Below, in pieces: positions 26,761 through 35,470 of a DNA stretch of 64,000 bases. A model generated the notes under the pieces. That model had not been told where the DNA came from and searched no databases. It saw only the letters and a list, made by a program, of their open reading frames with translations. The translations under genes and the position numbers were made by a program. The number at the start of each line of letters is the position of its first letter. The stretch's first letter is position 1. The DNA lies in contig NZ_CP134876.1 in assembly GCF_032108445.1 (NCBI RefSeq), forward strand, positions 6,138,001 to 6,202,000. Reading direction: 5' to 3'. This DNA is from Micromonospora halotolerans. Lineage in GTDB: Bacteria > Actinomycetota > Actinomycetes > Mycobacteriales > Micromonosporaceae.

Positions 26761-28049
26761 CGGCTGAAGATGCCGACCCGGGGCCGACGCCAACACCCCG
26801 TCCGGCCATGGCCACGCTCCCCCGACCTCACCGACGGCCTCTGCGGCGACCTGGCCCGCTGGGCGTCCAGCTGTACGGCAGGGACACCGCCGCGGCGCGG
26901 ATCGGTGCCGATCCGGCCGATCCGTCGGCGCGTCTACCGCCCTGCGCACCCCGGCTGAGGAGCGGTCGCTGGCGCTGCACGACGACCTGGGTCGCTACAT
27001 GCGCGACCACTACCGCCGGTTCGTGGCGGCGCTGCGGCACAGCGCTGAGCGGCAGGGGGTGACAGGGGTGCCGTGCAGTCCGCGGCAAGGCGGGCTCGTC
27101 GCCCCACTTCCCTGGCCAAGGGTCTGGCCGGTTGTCGTCAAGGCCGCCGATCGGGAGAAACACGCAGCCGGTCCAGTGGGTGCATCCGTGCCACTGCTGG
27201 CGCCCCGCGTAGGCGGCGAGATTCCGGCCGACCTTCGCGTACTGGCCGACTCGGGGAGGCGATCGCTGACCTGGCGGTGCCGCCGATGCCCGCGTGCTCC
27301 TCCAGACGAGTCACGGAAGGACGAGCAGGGCGAGCCTCAGATGGCCTAGCGAACGGCGAAGGGCGTGACCGTCCGCTGCCGGTCGGCGTCACCCTCGGCG
27401 TCGAACGGGGTGCGCAGCCGAGTCATCGCAGCCGAACTCACGTCGACAGCAGGCGCGTGGTCCAAAGGCGCATTTGCTTGCGGTGCATCCCGGAAGGGAC
27501 TTGAGTCATGCGTGGTTACATCAGTCAACAGTTGCTCCAAGGTTTGCGCGTCAACGCGCGACTCACCCGCTCACACATGCAAGTCGGGGGCAGAAGATGA
27601 GCGGGGCGGATCAGGCCGCTCGCCGGGGCAGCGCCGGACCCATCTCGCTCGGCCCGCCCGCCCGATCCTATCCCAAAATGACCACGGTGTACGGCGTGGG
27701 TGACGCGTGCCGTAGCGCCGAACGACTGTCGTGGAAACGACGTCCGTTGCCACAGGACCGGCTGCCACATAGGAGGCTCTACGGCGCGCCCCGCCCGGCG
27801 CGGGGTGGCGGCATTCTTTTGCGGCACCGGGTGTGGTAGCCGGCGTGGTCAGTGCTGACAGCCAGGACACCGCGGGCGGCGCGCTGTGCTAGCGTGAGTG
27901 GATTGCAAGCTTTGGTTTGTCGCATACTTTGCCAGCGCCTGGTGGGTATCCAACCCGCGGGGCGCTTTTTGTTTTGCCGGCTCTTCCGGACGAGCGGCGG
28001 CGACAACCGGGGTCGAAAGTGACTATTTTAGTTACTCAGAGGAGAAGAC
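26761..28049. other. 1.3-kb stretch without an intact gene; ends in csp leader
   Basis: A plus-strand stretch near 26950-27065 (ERSLALHDDLGRYMRDHYRR, FVAALRHSAERQGVTG) reads as a helical coding fragment that I cannot assign. The remainder looks degenerate. The last 170 bases are the leader of the cold-shock gene. Confidence 0.4.
27880..28049 (+). promoter_or_regulatory. Long leader of cold-shock gene
   Basis: About 150 bases between a probable -10 (TAGCGT, near 27890) and the csp start, noticeably richer in T runs (CTTTTTGTTTTGCC) than the surrounding DNA. Long structured leaders are usual for csp mRNAs and control their cold-dependent translation. GAGGAGA precedes the ATG. Confidence 0.5.
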
Positions 28050-28253
28050 ATGGCATTCGGCACAGTCAAGTGGTTCAACGCGGACAAGGGTTTCGGCTTC
28101 ATCACGCAGGATGACGGCGGCGCTGACGTCTTCGCCCACTTCTCCGCGATCTCGTCGAGCGGGTTCCGCAGCTTGGACGAGAATCAGCGGGTCGAGTTCG
28201 ACGTCGAGCAGGGCCAGAAAGGGCTTCAGGCCGCTAACATCCGTCTGGTCTGA
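28050..28253 (+). CDS. Cold-shock protein, CspA family
   Basis: A 67-aa OB-fold RNA chaperone of exact family length. RNP1 is KGFGFITQ and RNP2 is DVFAHFSAI; the start [16 protein letters not shown] is canonical. It binds single-stranded RNA/DNA and melts structures in mRNA. Start and GAGGAGA are unambiguous. Monocistronic, with a hairpin just downstream. Confidence 0.97.
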   Translation: MAFGTVKWFNADKGFGFITQDDGGADVFAHFSAISSSGFRSLDENQRVEFDVEQGQKGLQAANIRLV

Positions 28254-28269
28254 CGTTGACTCCGCGGAG

Positions 28270-28301
28270 CCGTGGCGGCGAGGCCTCGCCCGTCGCCACG
28301 G
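28270..28301. terminator. Hairpin after csp
   Basis: CCGTGGCG (28270-28277) pairs with CGCCACGG (28294-28301), and the interior GGCGAGGCCTCGCC is itself palindromic. It starts 16 bases after the csp stop. No T-tract. Confidence 0.65.
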
Positions 28302-28402
28302 CGGCGGCTGAGACCACGGACCGGCGAATAATCGTTCGTTCCGACGCCGCGGTGCCCAGCCTCGAACCGTTGGTGTTGTACGCGCTGTCCGCTCCCGAGC
28401 GC

Positions 28403-29087
28403 GTGACCGGGACAGCCAGCATCGATCGGCTCCGGCTGGCGCCGGTGCCGCTGGTGCCGGAGGTGCGACTGGTCATGGCCGAGGACGCGATCGTCCTCTG
28501 GGCCCGGCTCGAAGCCGAGGCGGGGCACGTCCTCCCGCCGCCGTTCTGGGCGTCGGCCTGGACCGGCGGACAGGCTCTCGCGCGTTACATCCTGGATCAC
28601 CCGGACATGGTGGCCGGCCGCCATGTCCTCGACGTTCGCCTCCGGCTCCGGACTGGTCGCCATCGCCGCGGCGATGGCGGGCGCCGCCAGGGTCACCGCC
28701 AACGACATCGACCCGTACTCGATCGCGGCAATCAGTGCCAATGCCCAGGCCAACGGCGTCGACCTGACCCTGTCGTCGAGCGACCTGCTGGACGGCGACG
28801 GTGACGGCGCGGATGTGGTGTTGACCGGTGACGCGCTCTACCACCCGTCGGTGGCGGTCCGGATGCTGCCGTTCCTCGCCCGTGTCGCGGCGAAGGGCGG
28901 TCGGATCCTCGTCGGCGATCCGGACCGGGGTCACGTGCCCCATGACTGGCTGGAGCGGGTGGCGACCTACAAGGTGCCGGTGAGCAGCGCTCCCGAAGAC
29001 GCGCAAATTCACCTGACGAGCGTGCTCAAGCCACGACGCCGATCAGGTCGGCGGCCGGCGGGCCCCGGCCACCCAACTGCGGCGTGA
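28403..29087 (+). pseudogene. SAM-dependent methyltransferase (PrmA/ETF-beta-Lys-MT type) with +1 frameshift
   Basis: The first frame reads LRLAPVPLVPEVRLVMAEDA, PPPFWASAWTGGQALARYIL, then VAGRHVLDV. One extra base near 28639 moves the rest to another frame: ASGSGLVAIAAAMAGAARVT, NDIDPYSIAAISANAQANGV, DVVLTGDALY. The break falls exactly inside the SAM-binding motif I (VLDxASGSG). Apart from the extra base every motif of the family is present and the length is normal (about 228 aa). The start is uncertain (GTG 28403 is tentative). A recent mutation or a sequencing error are both possible. Confidence 0.75.
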
Positions 29088-29365
29088 TACGCCGGGACAA
29101 TCTCCTGGCGGCGGTGTGCAAAAAGGTGCACGGACTGGCCCGCGGGCATGTTGTGGCTGGACCCCTAAGACCGATCGTGACGATCGGGTTTCGCGCGGCC
29201 GGCCCTCTGCAGCAGACGAAATAGACGCACCGTACTGACCGTGCAGCATGTCTTCAGCCGCTGCCGCTCAGCAGGGCGTCCGGCCGATGACTCGCCTCCG
29301 GGCGGCCGCTTGACGAGCCCGACAGCATCCAGATCCATTGTGCGCGAAGAAAGCCGATACTGACG

Positions 29366-29536
29366 ATGAAGATCGATAAGGGTAAGGCCGTTGAGGCCCT
29401 GCGCCACCGCGGCCAACACAGCCGGGCCGACTGGGTCGACCGAGAGTTGCCGGCCCGCATCGACACCGCCCAGCACTCAGGCGTACTCGCGACGCTCAAT
29501 CTCAATCCGGCCGATTTCGCCGACCCGCCCTCGTGA
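29366..29536 (+). CDS. Small hypothetical protein (56 aa)
   Basis: MKIDKGKAVEALRHRGQHSR, ADWVDRELPARIDTAQHSGV, then LATLNLNPADFADPPS. The composition and the RG..RADWVDRELP pattern resemble small conserved actinobacterial proteins of about 55-60 aa with no known function. No signal or membrane helix. GAAGAAAG lies upstream at a long spacing. Confidence 0.6.
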   Translation: MKIDKGKAVEALRHRGQHSRADWVDRELPARIDTAQHSGVLATLNLNPADFADPPS

Positions 29537-30246
29537 TGCACGATGACCTCGAGCCGGTCGGCGTCTGGACTGCTGAAGCGGCTGCCGAGCCGAGTGATCC
29601 GAGAGCGCGGCACTCGGCGGGACCATCGGTCAAGAGGTGCTTTAGGGCATCTACGGCCATGATGACCTGGTGCAGCGGACCCATGCCATCGCCGCACGCC
29701 CCGTGACGATGCTGGCCGCACCTACGTGCCCCGCGGCGGCGGCCCTTATCCGGTCGCCGTCCCTGCACGAGGTGTAGCAGCTGCCTCAGCCGTTGGGGCT
29801 CGCACGCGCAGCGAACCAGCCCAAGGGCTTTCAGGAGGCCAACTCGGCTGCGGCACGGGTGATCGCAGCGCCAAGGCCCAACATCTCCGCTTAAGCCGGA
29901 CCGCGACAAGTCAGGCGGGGAGCGCGGCGAGCTCGCTGACCGGGAGTCCCGGTGATTTGGGCAGGGAGCATTGGACAAAGGCATGGCCGAATGGCCGCGT
30001 AGGGCGACGACGTAGGCGACTGGTCACCGAGGAATTTCCCGCCCATACTGCTGATAGAGCCGCCGGGGTCCGGTGACAAGAGGCACCCATGCCGGCAGGC
30101 GTAGCGCTGGCGATTGCCGCCGGAGCTGATGCACCGTTCATCGTCGCCGGCGGATGAGATCGGAACACCGCAGACCGGTCACCGTCGACCGATCGCCGGG
30201 TCCCGTCAGGCGCACCGGGATCGGTGCGGGCTAGGCGGAGGTGGTC
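29537..30246. other. No recognisable gene
   Basis: Open frames on both strands are of the compositional type. The last 100 bases must hold the promoter and the GGAGG of the GH3 gene. Confidence 0.4.
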
Positions 30247-31512
30247 ATGTATCCAACAGCAAAAGTTCGCAACGTTATGGCGGCCGGTGCGCTCGGCCTC
30301 GCCATGGTCGCCTGCCAGTCCTCGCACGTCCCCACGCCCGGGCCGTCCGCCCCTGATGCGGCACGCTCAATCTGGTCCGCGCCCGGTGGGTTGGGTGGCG
30401 GACGGGTGGCATCGCCGTCCACGTCGACCGCGCCGCCGCCCACGAGGGCCCCGGGCACGTCACCCGCGCCGCTACCGTCCGTGCCGGCGCCGACCAGGTC
30501 GGCCGGCCTGACCAGGCGGCAGTTGGCCGGGCAGCGGATCATCTACTCCTATCCCGGGTTGGCACCACCGGCGAGCCTGTTGAGGGTCATCCGCGCCGGT
30601 GAGGCAGCCGGGGTGATCTTCTTCGGGGAGAACATCGCCAGCACCGCCCAGATCAGCTCGGTGATCGCCGAGTTGCGACGGGCCCAGGCACAAAGCCGGG
30701 TCCAGGTGCCGCTGCTGCTGATGGTCGACCAGGAGGGGGGCCTGATCCAGCGGCTGCCGGGGGCGCCAGCGCTGTCGGAGAAGCGGATCGGCCAGTCCGC
30801 CGACTCGGTGGCCGCGGCGGCCGCGGCAGGCACCGCAGCCGGCCGCACCCTCGCCGCAGTCGGCATGAACGTCAACCTCGCCCCGGTTCTCGACGTCTAC
30901 TCCACTGCGGGCAACTTCATCGACCAGTACCAGCGCTCCTACAGCGCGAACCCCGGCACGGTCGCGCCTCTGGGACGGGCGTTCATCACCGCCCAGCAGC
31001 GCACCGGCGTAGCCGCCACCGCCAAGCACTTCCCCGGGCTGGGACGGGCGGCAACGGACCAGAACACCGACACTCGGCCGGTCACCCTGTCCCAGTCGCT
31101 GGCCACGTTGCGCGGCACCGACGAGTTCCCGTACTCAGCCGCCGTCGCCATCGGCGTCGACCTCGTCATGCTGTCCTGGGCCATCTACCCGGCCCTGGAC
31201 CCGAACCGCCCGGCCGGCCTGTCGCCGACCGTGGTCAGGCAGGAACTGCGTGGCCGCATCGGGTTCACCGGAGTGACCATCACCGACGCCCTGGAAGCCG
31301 GCGCGCTGGCTCACTACGGCAGCACCGGCCAGCGGGCGGTCGCCGCCGCGGCCGCCGGCATGGACCTCATTCTGTGCTCCGCCCGTGACGTCAGCCAGGG
31401 CGAAGCCGCCACCGCCGCCCTGCTCACCGCCCAGACCGCGGGCCAGCTCGACGCCGCTGGCTTCATCGCCGCGACGGATCGGATCGCCGACCTGCGAGCC
31501 CGTCTCCACTGA
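30247..31512 (+). CDS. GH3-family beta-N-acetylhexosaminidase-like lipoprotein
   Basis: A 421-aa protein; ATG 30247 is chosen over GTG 30241 because GGAGG sits five bases before it. Signal peptide with lipobox AMVAC (acylated Cys23), then a 60-residue Pro/Ser/Thr linker. The GH3 barrel starts about residue 88 and has VDQEGGLIQRL (160-170), KHFPGLG (260-266) and nucleophile Asp347 in TITDALEAG. The NagZ catalytic His (DSH loop) is replaced here: the loop reads DQNTD, as in some actinobacterial members. It probably trims N-acetylglucosamine from wall fragments outside the cell. The amidase gene downstream acts on the same polymer. Confidence 0.9.
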   Translation: MYPTAKVRNVMAAGALGLAMVACQSSHVPTPGPSAPDAARSIWSAPGGLGGGRVASPSTSTAPPPTRAPGTSPAPLPSVPAPTRSAGLTRRQLAGQRIIYSYPGLAPPASLLRVIRAGEAAGVIFFGENIASTAQISSVIAELRRAQAQSRVQVPLLLMVDQEGGLIQRLPGAPALSEKRIGQSADSVAAAAAAGTAAGRTLAAVGMNVNLAPVLDVYSTAGNFIDQYQRSYSANPGTVAPLGRAFITAQQRTGVAATAKHFPGLGRAATDQNTDTRPVTLSQSLATLRGTDEFPYSAAVAIGVDLVMLSWAIYPALDPNRPAGLSPTVVRQELRGRIGFTGVTITDALEAGALAHYGSTGQRAVAAAAAGMDLILCSARDVSQGEAATAALLTAQTAGQLDAAGFIAATDRIADLRARLH

Positions 31513-31826
31513 CCGTCCGCGAGGTTCCCTCGGGATGTGAACACCGGGTTGTGCCGCGCACATCTGAGGCCGGACGCGTCTACCCGCAGCGGGAGAAGCA
31601 CGTTCATCCTGTTGAAAATTGCCAAGCGTTGCGGTGGAATAGTCGAAAGGTTTCACCACCGATCCTCGCGGATGAAGGTGGCGCCGACGGCCAGCGAGAC
31701 GGGCCCGTTCGGCGACGCACACGGACCCGACGGCCGAGCCGGGCAAGCGATACACGTACGTGACTGACATGCATCAATACCGTCAGCCGATCCACAACGG
31801 TTCCACACTCCTCAAGGAGGCAGCGC
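31513..31826. other. Intergenic, promoter region of the amidase
   Basis: Nothing coding is seen. GTTGAAAATTGCC at about 31608 is AT-rich and may belong to the promoter. Confidence 0.4.
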
Positions 31827-32969
31827 ATGTCAGCTCATCGGCACGAGGTCGGTCGTCGCACCCTGTTCAAGGCAGGTCTGGGTACCGGGATCGCGGCGAT
31901 CGTCGGCACTGAACTGTTCGCGGTAGCACCAGCGGGTGCCGCACCCAGCGACATGTTCCCCTGGATCATCGACTGCGACACCTGGGGTGCGCGCCCGCCA
32001 AAGGGAGCGATCCAGATCACCGGCAACGTCACCAACAAGATCATCCTGCACCACATGGCGTTCCCGAACGTCACGGACTACTCGCGCGACCACGCGATGC
32101 AACTGGCGCGGGACTGTCAGAACCTGCACATGGACGTCAACGGCTGGGTGGACACCGGACAGCACTTCACGGTCAGCCGTGGCGGCTACGTGCTGGAGGG
32201 CCGCCACCGCAGCCTGCAGACGCTCGACACGGGCGGGCACCAGGTCAGCGCCGCACACTGCCCGGGCGAGAACGGGAACGCGATCGGGATCGAGAACGAG
32301 GGCACGTACATCACCGAGACGCCGCCGGACGCACTGCTCGACGCGCTGGTGGGGTTGTGCACCGCGGTGTGCCAGCAGTTCCGGCTGCAGCCATGGGACA
32401 TCTTCGGCCACTGGGACTTCTACACCACCCAGTGCCCGGGCATCGCCTTCTACCGGTTGTTCCCGATGGTGCGCTCGCGTGTCGCGGCAGCACTAGGAAC
32501 CCAACAATCGGACATCCCCGCACGCCGGTGGCCCGACATCTGGCGCTTCGTCGACGGCCCGGTTGTGCAGGTCGCGCAGTACCTGCTCGCGGATCTCGGG
32601 TACCCGCTGACCCCGAACGGCGACTTCGGCTACGACATGAACGCCGCCGTAGCCGACTTCCAAGCCAGCCACGGGATTCGAGTCGACCCGGACGCGACCT
32701 TCGACACGGCCACCTGGGAAGCGCTTGTGCCGACACTCGACAAAGACGCCAACGGTCTACCCGTCAACGCGCTGCAGTACCTGCTCGGCCGCAAGGGGTA
32801 CGACGACGTCACGATGAGCGGCGAATTCGACCACAGCACCATGAAGGCGGTCCAGGACATGCAGCGCCTCCACGGCCTCGTACCCAACGGGAAGGTCGAC
32901 GTCGACACGTGGTGCGCGATTGTGGGTGGGGCAGTCCGTTCGGCCTTCCAGCAACCGCACGCCGCGTAG
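31827..32969 (+). CDS. Tat-exported N-acetylmuramoyl-L-alanine amidase with two peptidoglycan-binding repeats
   Basis: A 380-aa protein; AAGGAGG six bases before ATG 31827. The signal peptide has a twin-arginine motif (GRRTLFKAGLG) and cleaves near APAGAAP. The Amidase_2 domain, about 50-225, has the zinc site IILHHMAFP (His75/76), AAHCPGENGNAIGIENEG and GHWDFYTTQCPG. Two PG_binding_1 repeats follow (VVQVAQYLLADLGYPLTPNG and NALQYLLGRKGYDDVTMSGE). It cuts the lactyl-amide bond between muramic acid and the stem peptide. The two cysteines near the zinc may form a disulfide. Its position after the GH3 lipoprotein suggests a shared role in wall turnover. Confidence 0.93.
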   Translation: MSAHRHEVGRRTLFKAGLGTGIAAIVGTELFAVAPAGAAPSDMFPWIIDCDTWGARPPKGAIQITGNVTNKIILHHMAFPNVTDYSRDHAMQLARDCQNLHMDVNGWVDTGQHFTVSRGGYVLEGRHRSLQTLDTGGHQVSAAHCPGENGNAIGIENEGTYITETPPDALLDALVGLCTAVCQQFRLQPWDIFGHWDFYTTQCPGIAFYRLFPMVRSRVAAALGTQQSDIPARRWPDIWRFVDGPVVQVAQYLLADLGYPLTPNGDFGYDMNAAVADFQASHGIRVDPDATFDTATWEALVPTLDKDANGLPVNALQYLLGRKGYDDVTMSGEFDHSTMKAVQDMQRLHGLVPNGKVDVDTWCAIVGGAVRSAFQQPHAA

Positions 32970-33558
32970 GCACCGATCCGGTCGCAGATGCGTGCCTCGT
33001 TGAGTCGGGCTCCAGGGACGCCGACACCACGTCACCGGGCCATGGGAGATCCCGCCTCAACGGGCATGGCCGTGCCGGTGACATCCCGGACGGCCTGCAC
33101 CGTTTGAGGATCGCATGCTTGCCGTGGGGCCATCCTGGACCTCACCGACCGTGGCCGCACCCAGCGCTGGGGACGTCACGCATCGAGTCACCGCCGGGAT
33201 CGCTCGTCGCGCAGCACCTGCCGATCACCGCCCACGCCCGTCCGCTAGCCGCTGGCCGCTGGCGACAGCTCTGCCTCCCCGCCGCACGCCACCAGGCCGG
33301 ACCGGCGGGTGCAGGAGGTCCGCGAGTACGCGACGGTGACGCCGGCGTTGCTGGCGTTGGCGGACTGGCTGCGGGTTGAACGGGTTGAGCTGGTCCGCCG
33401 GGCGCTGCCGCCTGCCCACTCGCTCACCGATTCACGAGTCTGGAAGAGCGCGCTCAATCGGCCGTGATGCCGGAGATGCCTGCTCCCGACGGCCGGCTTG
33501 CTGGCCCCTCGTGCCCGCTACCCCCGGTTACTGGCCCGCGAAAGGCCCGGTCGACGGT
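32970..33558. other. Gap with IS110 remnant
   Basis: Apart from the IS fragment at 33299-33397, no gene is seen. Confidence 0.4.
33299..33397 (+). mobile_element. IS110-family transposase fragment
   Basis: RRVQEVREYATVTPALLALA followed by DWLRVERVELV matches the N-terminal RuvC-like domain of IS110/IS1111 transposases just before the catalytic Glu. About 33 codons remain. Confidence 0.5.
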
Positions 33559-34041
33559 TCAGCCACCCGAGCCGGAGGGCGAACGGAAGTCAATTTCGAA
33601 CGTGGGGTACTCGGGCTGAGGACACGGGTCGCCCTTGTACCCGAGGCGTTCGTAGAAGGGCACGGCGCGGTCTTGGTGAGCCTGCCACTCCAGATACCGC
33701 ACCCGCTGCCTCGCCCACTGCGATACCGCCGTCATCAGGGCGCGCCCCACCCCGCCCAAGCGAAGGTCGGGACGCACGTAGAGATCGTGCAGTCGGGCAA
33801 TCCGGTGATCGTCGCCTGATCGAAGGTGCGGACCGTAATCCTGGACGGCCGCATATCCCGCCAGTTCCCCGTCTGCATGCGCGCCCAGCATGACCCATCG
33901 GGGGTCCGCGACCAGTTGGAGGTACCGCTCGCGTTGGGCGTCGGGGTGATCACCGTTCACGCCCATGTCCCTCAACATCGGCCGTAGTCCGGGCCAGTCC
34001 TCGGACACCGGGGAGCGAACCATGATCGGCATGTGGGCCAT
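33559..34041 (-). CDS. GNAT-family N-acetyltransferase
   Basis: A 160-aa protein; starts at 34041 and 34032 (MPIMVRSP) are both possible. Acetyl-CoA-binding motif A is LHDLYVRPDLRLGGVGRALM (residues about 84-103), with the R/Q-x-x-G-x-G/A signature as RLGGVGRA. Motif B is YLEWQAHQDRAVPFYERLGY. Beta strands 2-4 (WVMLGAHADGELAGYAAVQD) are complete. The acceptor is unknown. Stand-alone gene. Confidence 0.9.
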   Translation of the reverse strand: MAHMPIMVRSPVSEDWPGLRPMLRDMGVNGDHPDAQRERYLQLVADPRWVMLGAHADGELAGYAAVQDYGPHLRSGDDHRIARLHDLYVRPDLRLGGVGRALMTAVSQWARQRVRYLEWQAHQDRAVPFYERLGYKGDPCPQPEYPTFEIDFRSPSGSGG

Positions 34042-34288
34042 AGTTTCGTCGCTGGCGCCTGGGATGCAAGCTGTCTGACGGGACGCACCGCGTTGTGGGT
34101 CGCATCTCCTCGTCGGGCAGTCTCCGGCCGTCCAGCCTCCCCGGACGGGGACAAGGTGGAGCGCCCTACCGGACGAGTCACGCCGTGGGGCTTGGGGCTA
34201 GTTGTTTGCTCCTCGTCGTCGCTTCCGCCACGCGCATTATTGATGTTCGCATGTCTTGCCTGGTCAATCGATGGCCATCTGGTTAGCT

Positions 34289-35314
34289 TCAGGCATTGAT
34301 GTGGGCGGTGTTGTCAGCACGCCGCCTGGTACGCCGGCGCTCTTCCGCGACCATCTGCAGTCCGATAGGAAGACCAGCGCTGGCTAGGCCCACCCCGACG
34401 CCGGAGAGGAACAGGAGTCGCTGGCCATTGGCCTCCTCGTCGAGGTCCACATAGCTCGCGTCGACCCGTAGCGACCCGGCCGTCTTGGACCACAGGAGTT
34501 GGCCCGGCTCTGAGGCTGCTGGATTTGCATAGTCGAGCCGCTTGTTGCGGGCCATGTCGCTCAGGCTGATCGTCTCTGTCTCGGTCTTGTCCGCGGATGC
34601 GCGGCAGTCGGGCGCGATCTTGTTGATCCATGCCTCCGGATCAATCACGGTTGCTGGCGAGCCAAGCGGCACGCACTTACCCGGAGTCATCACCGATGGC
34701 GTGTAGATCGACGTTCTCGCGTTGGCCGTCACGGCGACCGGCCGGGAGACCCGCCCGGTGACACCGGCAAAGAGCCTCCGTCCCTGCATCGGCTCGACTT
34801 TGGCGACGAACAGCTGCACCGGGGCATAGACGGGCCAAGACCCGACGAGCGCATCCGGTCCGCGGTATGTGGTTTCGATCTCTACGGGTGCTTTGGCGAA
34901 GTGACCTGACACGTCCGGGGTAGTGCTCATGTGTGCGCCGTATGCCAATTCCAGAACGACGAGATAGGGCTGCGATCTGGTCGACTCCGCCTCAAGTGAG
35001 ATGTGTTGCAGCGAACCTGATACTCGTGGGCCTGACGGCTTCGCCGTGCCACGTTCATCTCTGTACTCGACGGTGGTCGAAACGGCGACATCCGGAGGGG
35101 CGTACGCCCGGATCGAGGATTGCCCCCAGTCGAGAGATACTTGCGGCGTGCCAGGGACGCCCTCCTGGTACCAGTGCCAGGACAGCCAGCCCAGTAGGAG
35201 TGCCGCGCAGCAGATCGCTACTCCCCCCACCAACCTCCCGGACCAGGCATCGGCGATAGGGCGAGATGGCGCGGACCTGGCAGGATCCGCGACGGGTGCT
35301 CCGGAGCTACTCAC
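34289..35314 (-). CDS. Membrane protein of unknown function, two anchors
   Basis: A 341-aa protein from ATG 35314. One hydrophobic helix lies near the N-terminus (LVGGVAICCAALLLGWLSW) and one near the C-terminus (LLFLSGVGVGLASAGLPIGL); the 230 residues between them are predicted extracellular and beta-rich. It ends in a short Arg-rich cytoplasmic tail (EERRRTRRRADN). I do not recognise the family. Codon use is less GC-biased than in the flanking ABC operon, a hint of recent arrival. Confidence 0.65.
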   Translation of the reverse strand: MSSSGAPVADPARSAPSRPIADAWSGRLVGGVAICCAALLLGWLSWHWYQEGVPGTPQVSLDWGQSSIRAYAPPDVAVSTTVEYRDERGTAKPSGPRVSGSLQHISLEAESTRSQPYLVVLELAYGAHMSTTPDVSGHFAKAPVEIETTYRGPDALVGSWPVYAPVQLFVAKVEPMQGRRLFAGVTGRVSRPVAVTANARTSIYTPSVMTPGKCVPLGSPATVIDPEAWINKIAPDCRASADKTETETISLSDMARNKRLDYANPAASEPGQLLWSKTAGSLRVDASYVDLDEEANGQRLLFLSGVGVGLASAGLPIGLQMVAEERRRTRRRADNTAHINA

Positions 35315-35470
35315 GGTGAGACATGGTATCGATCCGCATCAAGGGATCTCGGTGGAGTCCTGCCATACACACTCACGGATGCCACGCCTTATCTGCGGCT
35401 ACTTATCCGCGCGTAATCTTCGGTGGTTCCGCTCGGTTCCCCGTGAGCGGCTGCATGCCGTTGGCGGCGG

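Noticed and set aside
29726..30076. Plus-strand frame of 116 codons
   Set aside because: No motif, no plausible start signal, and equal openness on the other strand.
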